Shown here in pieces: positions 31,203 to 35,399 of a DNA stretch of 35,399 nt. The notes beneath the pieces are model-generated. The model was not told the DNA's origin. It was given only the letters and a program-made list of their open reading frames with translations, and made no database searches. A program made the translations under genes and the position numbers. The stretch lies in NCBI GenBank assembly GCA_964607795.1, contig CAZSLA010000006.1, positions 1 to 35,399 on the forward strand. The letters are read 5' to 3'. The stretch is from DYGT01 sp964607795. GTDB taxonomy: Bacteria > Patescibacteriota > Microgenomatia > UBA8517. Each line of letters begins with the position of its first letter. Positions within the stretch are counted from its first letter, which is position 1.

Positions 31203-31429
31203 GCTCAGACTTTAAGTATAGGCTTTAACTAAAATAATAATTTATGTGTGTATTTGTTAATGCCTGAAAATAAAAATAAACTATAAGATATATAAATTAT
31301 AAGTGGGAGTTTAAATATTGATGATATTGTGTACAAAATTAGAACAAAATACTAGCTCGATATTTTACTGTTTAAGCTAATTAATCCACAAGTTATCCGC
31401 TTTTTGAAGTGTAATACTATATACGCTAA
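31203..31429. other. AT-rich gene-free stretch with near-DnaA-box
   Basis: About 227 bases, very AT-rich, no frame worth calling. Contains ACTATAAG and a nearby second TATAAG, related to repeats at 34567-34630, and TAATCCACA (31382-31390), one mismatch from the DnaA box TTATCCACA. Near 31410-31425 there are TAATACTATATA-like -10 candidates. Could be a regulatory or replication-linked element; nothing decisive. Confidence 0.35.
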
Positions 31430-32437
31430 TTAACGCTTAGTGGTAACGCTTCGTTTCCAAAGATTGATGTTTTCCAAGACAATCCCCGTGCCCCGAACCA
31501 CACAATACAAAGCATCATCAGCCACATGACTCGGGACACCCGTTTCCTCGGTCATGAGCTTGTCAAAATTCCTCAAGAGGCTAGTGCCCCCGCTCATGAC
31601 AATACCTTTATCAATAATGTCCGCGGCAAGTTCGGGCGGGGTGTCTTCCAATACACCTTTTACAGCCCCGATAATCTGCATCAGCTGGGGCTTTATGGCT
31701 TCAGTCACATCCGCCGAAGTTATATTTACCGTTTTGGGCAGGCCGAAAACCAAGTCGCGGCCCGAGATCATCAAGGATTCCTCTTTGGCAAGGGGCATTG
31801 CTGAGCCGATTTTGATTTTGATGTCTTCGGCTGTTTGATCACCGATAATCAAGTTGTGCTTCTTTTTGAGGTAATTCTGGATTGCTTCGTCTATTTTATT
31901 ACCGGACACGCGCACGCTTTTGTGCGCCACCACCCCACCCAAAGAAATGACCGCAGCCTCGGCTGCGCCCCCACCCATATCAATGATCATGTGGCCACTA
32001 GGCGCCGAAACCGGAATATTAGCTCCAATCGCCGCGGCCAAGGGCTCATCGATAAGATAGGCATGCGCCGTGCCTGCCTCCAGGGTGGCATCCAAGGCCG
32101 CTCGCCTTTCTACCTGAGTACAGCCCGCGGGTACGCAGATCATCACATCCGGCCGGATCAAGCTCACCCTGCCTGTGACTTTACTTATAAAATAGCGAAG
32201 CATGGCTTTGGTAACTTGATAATCGGCAATCACACCTTCGCGCATCGGACGGCTCGCAATCAAAGTTTCCGGCGTCCGCCCAAGCATGCGCTTGGCATCT
32301 TCCCCAACAGCCACGACCTTGTTGTCGTCTGCAGAAATGGCAACCACGGTCGGCTCATTGGCAACGATACCCTCCCCAGGCAGCCACACCAAGGTGTTGG
32401 CAGTTCCCAAGTCTATAGCAAGCTGTTTTCGAAGCAT
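31430..32437 (-). CDS. MreB/Mbl-like actin homologue (second copy)
   Basis: 335 residues with the actin-fold phosphate motifs (LAIDLGTANT, MIIDMGGGAAE) and adenosine motif (IVMSGGTSLL). About half identical in feel to the first MreB, but clearly diverged: DMGGGAAE instead of DIGGGTTE, and no N-terminal amphipathic leader. Paralogous MreB/Mbl pairs occur in Firmicutes and some CPR genomes and often differ in localisation. No PBP or mreC nearby; the flanks are TagA-like and PEGA genes, both envelope-linked. Promoter weak: possible TATAAA nine bases before ATG. Confidence 0.92.
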   Translation of the reverse strand: MLRKQLAIDLGTANTLVWLPGEGIVANEPTVVAISADDNKVVAVGEDAKRMLGRTPETLIASRPMREGVIADYQVTKAMLRYFISKVTGRVSLIRPDVMICVPAGCTQVERRAALDATLEAGTAHAYLIDEPLAAAIGANIPVSAPSGHMIIDMGGGAAEAAVISLGGVVAHKSVRVSGNKIDEAIQNYLKKKHNLIIGDQTAEDIKIKIGSAMPLAKEESLMISGRDLVFGLPKTVNITSADVTEAIKPQLMQIIGAVKGVLEDTPPELAADIIDKGIVMSGGTSLLRNFDKLMTEETGVPSHVADDALYCVVRGTGIVLENINLWKRSVTTKR

Positions 32438-32536
32438 TTTGATATATTTATATGATAATTAGATATAGTCAATAAAAATCTATATAGCTAGTATATGTAT
32501 GAATGCAAGTGCCAACAAGTGGTATAATTAGGTCCT

Positions 32537-33715
32537 GTGGCAAAAACCAGGATCGCGATATTTACCTTTACCCTAATTGTCTTGACGTTTTTTGGCGGCA
32601 TTGCCATCTTTTATGCCCGCGGGTACCGCCTGGGCATCGATGAAAAAAACCAGGTGACGCTTTCCCCCCGTGGCCTGTTAGTGGTTAATTCCGAGCCCAA
32701 CGGAGCTCAGGTATTTATAAACGGCGAGCTTAAAACCGCCACTAATGCTACCCTTTCCCTGGCTCCAAAAACCTATGAAGTAGAAATCAAAAAAGAAGGC
32801 TACATCCCCTGGAAAAAGCAAATGCTGATTAAAGAAGAGGAAGTTACCCAGATTGACGCCTTTTTGGTGGCCTCTGCCCCGTCACTTACGGCCTTAACTT
32901 TTTCCGGTGCTTTTAATCCCATCCTAAGCGCGGACAATACCAAAATCGCCTACGGTGTGCCGGTAGGCGAAGATAACGGCGAAAAGGCCGGGCTGTGGGT
33001 GTTGGAAACTGTCAACTTGCCTCTGGGCTTTAACCGCGATCCCAGGCAAATTACCGATATTGATCTTACGGGTGCCACCTGGAGGTGGTCGCCGGACGGC
33101 CAGGAAATTTTGCTCACAGACTCAAAAGACGCCGTGTACCTTCTGACCATTTCCCAGTTTACGCCGCAAAACCAGCTCATCAATGTGGCGGATGAGCTGG
33201 AAAACATTGAGAAGGAATGGCAGCTTGAGCAGGCAAAGCGCTTGAGCTCCAAGTTTAACGGCCTCGAAGACGAAATCCAGGCTATTTTTGAAGCTTCTGC
33301 CGAAAATGTTCGCTTTTCGCCCGACGAAAGCAAAATCCTCTACACGGCCACGACCAACATCACCATCCCCGAAGACATCGTTAACCCCATCCCGGGCGCC
33401 TCCACTCAGCCCGAGGAGCGCAACCTGACAAGCGGCAAAACCTATGTATATGACATCAAAGAAGACAAAAACTTTTTTGTCGGTGAGGCTGAGGTAATTT
33501 TATCCTGGCTACCCAACTCGCTCAACCTGCTTTTGCCCAAGGAAGACGGCATTACCTTTATGGATTACGACGGCACCAACCGCCAAAAGGTTTTTTCCGG
33601 CGGTTACATTTTCCCCCATGCTTATCCTTCTACAAGCTCAAACAGGATTTTACTATTGACTAACCTGGGCGGCGGCGACACGCCCACCAACCTCTACTGG
33701 CTGAGCTTGAAGTAA
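32537..33715 (+). CDS. PEGA-domain membrane-anchored protein with propeller-like repeats
   Basis: 392 residues: N-terminal membrane helix (6-27) with the ARGYRLG juxtamembrane motif; PEGA domain (about 45-110; GLLVVNSEPNGAQVFINGEL, APKTYEVEIKKEGYIPWKK); then WD40/TolB-like segments (FNPILSADNTKIAYG, TGATWRWSPDGQEILLT, NVRFSPDESKILYT, ILSWLPNSLNLLLP) forming a probable beta-propeller. It likely sits on the outer face of the membrane. The GTG start is set by TATAAT (32523-32528) eight bases upstream. PEGA proteins of this layout are common in CPR and have no proven role. Confidence 0.85.
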   Translation: MAKTRIAIFTFTLIVLTFFGGIAIFYARGYRLGIDEKNQVTLSPRGLLVVNSEPNGAQVFINGELKTATNATLSLAPKTYEVEIKKEGYIPWKKQMLIKEEEVTQIDAFLVASAPSLTALTFSGAFNPILSADNTKIAYGVPVGEDNGEKAGLWVLETVNLPLGFNRDPRQITDIDLTGATWRWSPDGQEILLTDSKDAVYLLTISQFTPQNQLINVADELENIEKEWQLEQAKRLSSKFNGLEDEIQAIFEASAENVRFSPDESKILYTATTNITIPEDIVNPIPGASTQPEERNLTSGKTYVYDIKEDKNFFVGEAEVILSWLPNSLNLLLPKEDGITFMDYDGTNRQKVFSGGYIFPHAYPSTSSNRILLLTNLGGGDTPTNLYWLSLK

Positions 33716-33736
33716 GAATGCTAAAATATGGGCAAA

Positions 33737-33808
33737 GTCCCCGTAGTTCAACGGACAGAACAAAGGTTTCCTAAACCTTCGATGGCAGTTCGATTCTGCC
33801 CGGGGACA
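33737..33808 (+). tRNA. tRNA-Arg (anticodon CCT)
   Basis: Acceptor GTCCCCG/CGGGGAC, D-arm GTTCAACGGACAGAAC, anticodon arm AAGGT-TTCCTAA-ACCTT (CCT), T-arm GGCAGTTCGATTCTGCC, discriminator A followed by CCA (33809-33811), the only tRNA here with CCA in the DNA. -10 TAAAAT (33722-33727), nine bases upstream. The 3' half is antisense to the end of rsmI. Confidence 0.95.
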
Positions 33809-34538
33809 CCACCACAACCACTTCACCCTTGATTTTCTTTTGTGTCCTAAGGCTTGCGATAACTTTTTCAATCGGCCCGCGGTAGTTCTCTTCGTGCAAT
33901 TTGGTTAATTCTCTGGCCACAAAGACGCGAATATTGCCTGCAAGTTCGCTTATCATCTCCAGATTTTTAAGCACACGATAAGGCGAATCAAAATAGACAA
34001 ACGGCCGCCTTTGCTCAATTAAACTGGTCACGAGCTTGACGCGCTTTTTTTTGGGCATAAAGCCAATGAAAGTAAACTCATGAATATTAAAGCCGCATAC
34101 AGACAAAGCCGCGGTCAAAGCCGACGGCCCTGGAATGGGGATGATTTGCGCTTTGGCAGGCGCAGAATTTACAGCTGGCTCCGACGAATGTCGGAGACCC
34201 TCGAGTAAATTCGAGCACGCTAAAGCGCAATGCTCATACAAATAGTCAATAAGCTCGTTGCCCGGGTCGCTGATACCCGGCGTGCCCGCATCAGTTACCA
34301 AAGCCAGCTTTTTGCCGGCCTCAAGCATGTTTTTGATTGCTACCATCTTTTCGGGCCTCGAGTGGGCATGGTAGCTAAAAACGGGAGTCCTAATGTCATA
34401 AGCCAGCAAAAGCTTTTTAGTGACGCGCGTGTCTTCCGCCAAAATAAGATCACAGGCTTTGAGAACATCCAAAGCACGCTTCGTGATATCCTCCAAGTTA
34501 CCGATCGGCGTGGCCACTATATAAAGCTTTCCTGTCAT
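33771..34538 (-). CDS. rsmI: 16S rRNA (cytidine-1402-2'-O)-methyltransferase RsmI
   Basis: SAM-dependent tetrapyrrole-methylase-fold enzyme modifying C1402 of 16S rRNA. Conserved: LYIVATPIGNLEDIT, AEDTRVTKKLL, SYHAHSRPEK, LVTDAGTPGISDPG, IPIPGPSALTAALS and VARELTKLHEENYRGP. Two oddities. About 25 extra residues (HCALACSNLLEGLRHSSEP region) sit between DPGNELIDYLYE and the IPIPG loop and are encoded by hairpin-forming DNA (34179-34235). The last ~12 codons, including the stop, are antisense to tRNA-Arg. Reverse-strand TATAAT (34544-34549) lies five bases before ATG, a leaderless start. 255 residues versus about 225-235 without the insertion. Confidence 0.94.
   Translation of the reverse strand: MTGKLYIVATPIGNLEDITKRALDVLKACDLILAEDTRVTKKLLLAYDIRTPVFSYHAHSRPEKMVAIKNMLEAGKKLALVTDAGTPGISDPGNELIDYLYEHCALACSNLLEGLRHSSEPAVNSAPAKAQIIPIPGPSALTAALSVCGFNIHEFTFIGFMPKKKRVKLVTSLIEQRRPFVYFDSPYRVLKNLEMISELAGNIRVFVARELTKLHEENYRGPIEKVIASLRTQKKIKGEVVVVVSPGRIELPSKV
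34179..34235 (-). repeat. In-frame cluster of hairpins inside rsmI
   Basis: Three adjacent stem-loops: CTCCGAC-GAAT-GTCGGAG (34179-34196), CTCGA-GTAAAT-TCGAG (34200-34215) and GAGCA-CGC-TAAA-GCG-CAA-TGCTC (34213-34235). They encode an insertion absent from ordinary RsmI. The short A/T-rich loops and stem style resemble other hairpins in this window (near 14909). In-frame palindromic insertions like Rickettsia palindromic elements are a known precedent; homology is not claimed. Confidence 0.6.
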
Positions 34539-34566
34539 GATTAATTATAACACCTCATACTCAAAC

Positions 34567-34605
34567 TATAAGTCATATTTTTTATAAGTCATATATTGTG
34601 GATAA
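34567..34605. repeat. Direct repeats next to a consensus DnaA box
   Basis: TATAAGTCATAT occurs twice (34567-34578 and 34583-34594, period 16), followed by TGTGGATAA (34597-34605), the exact complement of the DnaA box TTATCCACA, in a very AT-rich 130-base gap upstream of rsmI. ACTATAAGATA just after (34623) also occurs at 31283. Confidence 0.5.
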
Positions 34606-34674
34606 CTTGTGAAATAACACATACTATAAGATAAAAATTAAGTAAAATTGCCACTTTAGGCTATAATAACCATA

Positions 34675-34746
34675 CGGGGACTGGCTTAATGGCATAGCGC
34701 TCGCTTCGGGTGCGAGAGACTCCGGGTTCGACTCCCGGGTCCCCGA
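34675..34746 (+). tRNA. tRNA-Pro (anticodon CGG)
   Basis: Acceptor CGGGGAC/GTCCCCG, anticodon arm CTCGC-TTCGGGT-GCGAG (CGG), T-arm CCGGGTTCGACTCCCGG, discriminator A, no CCA. TATAAT (34662-34667) ends seven bases before the first tRNA base, so transcription may begin at or next to the mature 5' end. Confidence 0.95.
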
Positions 34747-34763
34747 CTCAGCCACAGCTTTAT

Positions 34764-34792
34764 TTGACGTCTGCACGAATAATGCTTATAAT
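34764..34792 (+). promoter_or_regulatory. Consensus promoter of the orphan gene at 34842
   Basis: TTGACG (34764-34769), 17-base spacer, TATAAT (34787-34792), close to the ideal housekeeping sigma promoter. Expected start near 34799, with a ~43-base leader that carries GGAGGT. Confidence 0.75.
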
Positions 34793-34841
34793 TTCCCTAA
34801 TTTTTGCTCTTTTAAACTTGTGCATACCAACGGAGGTTATC

Positions 34842-35102
34842 ATGAAAGAACTACTCAGTGTTCTCCTCCTGCAACTTCTGAACCGAGTAACGATGCTCAT
34901 TGAAGTTCTGCAGGATATGCCCGAGGCAAATATGCCGCCGAACGTCTATAACGCATTTTTCCGGAAAGCAAAAGATCTCCAAGACGAGCTCAATCTGGCT
35001 TTGCATCAGCTAAGCCTAGAGGAGTTCGGCGAAGAGGACGTCCATGCGCTTTCCCTGCAAGTTCAAAGGCTTGAAGCTGAATTTGATCACTTTCAAGCCT
35101 AA
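34842..35102 (+). CDS. Small helical orphan protein, 86 aa
   Basis: Not recognised. MKELLSVLLLQLLNRVTMLI then two acidic helices (AFFRKAKDLQDELNLALHQL, VHALSLQVQRLEAEFDHF) with heptad-like Leu spacing, so a small helical bundle or coiled coil is likely. The hydrophobic N-terminus may be amphipathic rather than transmembrane. It has a full expression unit: consensus promoter, GGAGGT four bases before ATG, and a strong terminator after the stop. Placed directly after tRNA-Pro, a typical insertion site, but no attachment repeats are visible. Confidence 0.7.
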   Translation: MKELLSVLLLQLLNRVTMLIEVLQDMPEANMPPNVYNAFFRKAKDLQDELNLALHQLSLEEFGEEDVHALSLQVQRLEAEFDHFQA

Positions 35103-35113
35103 AGAGCCAAACC

Positions 35114-35160
35114 GCTTGGGGCGACAGTCACCTGAGATAGCCCCAAGCACTTTTATTTTT
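35114..35160. terminator. Terminator shared by the orphan gene and the epsilon-like gene
   Basis: 9-bp perfect stem GCTTGGGGC (35114-35122) / GCCCCAAGC (35140-35148), then ACTTTTATTTTT. It ends the orphan gene and its T-run overlaps the stop region of the opposite gene. Confidence 0.8.
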
Positions 35161-35399
35161 GCTTGATGCCAAGATAAACTTCTACCCTGTCTCCCAAAAC
35201 ACGAAGTACCCCATCATCCACCGGAAATGAGCGCACATCTCCATCAACCGGCTTGACATCAATGTACTTGTTGACCAGAGAAATAAAATTCGCGTGCCTG
35301 GGCAGAATGTCAAAATTACCAGTATCATTGACCGACGAAACGCGGCTGGCCCGGCCTTTGAACAAAACGCCTTCCCTGCCTTGGATGGTTACTTCAAGT
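35153..35399 (-). CDS. ATP synthase epsilon-like beta-domain protein (5' end outside window)
   Basis: The frame is open from the window edge to TAA at 35153 and reads LEVTIQGREGVLFKGRASRV, SSVNDTGNFDILPRHANFIS, then VDDGVLRVLGDRVEVYLG. The pattern G-x-F-x-I-L-P-x-H-A-x-F-(I/L) is that of the N-terminal beta-sandwich of F1F0 ATP synthase subunit epsilon (AtpC). No C-terminal helical hairpin follows, so it is either a short epsilon or a standalone beta-domain protein. Whether atp genes precede it cannot be seen. Confidence 0.6.
   Translation of the reverse strand, partial: LEVTIQGREGVLFKGRASRVSSVNDTGNFDILPRHANFISLVNKYIDVKPVDGDVRSFPVDDGVLRVLGDRVEVYLGIKQK

Noticed and set aside
33653..33871. 72-aa minus-strand ORF over tRNA-Arg
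   Set aside because: Same antisense-tRNA artefact, and it overlaps the PEGA and rsmI ends.
1..35399. CRISPR arrays, insertion sequences, phage integrase or attachment sites
   Set aside because: No regularly spaced repeats, transposase or integrase frames found; the lone excisionase-type HTH (28754) has no partner.

Overview
The window looks like chromosomal DNA of a Candidate Phyla Radiation (Patescibacteria) bacterium, most likely of the Microgenomates (OP11) type. This is inferred from gene content and not tested by phylogeny. The signs are compact housekeeping genes, five of six tRNAs without an encoded CCA end, short surface proteins with an N-terminal anchor, cohesin-like and dockerin domains, a PEGA-domain protein, and many single genes each with its own promoter. 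UGA acts as an ordinary stop, so the code is standard.

Layout. 1-4853 (minus) is a wall, recombination and topology block: mreB, penicillin-binding protein 2, dprA and topA (cut by the window edge), partly coupled by overlaps. 4893-9136 holds a Wzy/WaaL-like membrane protein with TPRs, def-fmt, rpmB and a site-2 protease. 9155-9552 is one transcription unit that starts with a ~195-nt RNA of strongly nested secondary structure and continues into tRNA-Thr and tRNA-Tyr. 9564-13430 (minus) is a surface operon: a CapA-family protein, a cohesin-like/FnIII/dockerin protein, a small anchored protein and a cohesin-like protein with a Thr/Pro linker. A second dockerin protein lies at 15084-16208. 13472-14995 mixes tRNA-Thr, rpmG, two orphan small genes and tRNA-Trp. 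16302-21713 carries rpsU, rnhB, then secE-nusG-rplK-rplA-rplJ-rplL, interrupted by two lineage-specific genes; rplJ has a leader with a terminator and a possible antiterminator. 21785-23662 is a zone of orphan and broken small genes. 23778-28752 is the most unusual locus: three ATP-grasp ligases (one fused to a retropepsin-like RimB domain) and a seven-helix membrane protein in one operon, preceded by a 47-aa Gly-rich peptide gene, with a divergent C39-like peptidase. 29067-34538 holds an undecaprenyl diphosphate synthase with an unexplained 180-residue extension, a TagA-like glycosyltransferase, a second mreB, a PEGA/beta-propeller-like protein, tRNA-Arg and rsmI. The end has tRNA-Pro, one orphan gene and a partial ATP-synthase-epsilon-like gene.

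Two start-site classes recur. Many genes have a -10 hexamer (TATAAT-like) ending only 5-10 bases before ATG/GTG, which predicts leaderless or nearly leaderless mRNAs. Ribosomal protein genes and the orphan small genes instead have clear Shine-Dalgarno (SD) sequences. Functionally the window joins cell-wall synthesis (MreB x2, PBP2, UppS, TagA-like, Wzy-like), translation, cell-surface display and a putative peptide-ligation/proteolysis system.
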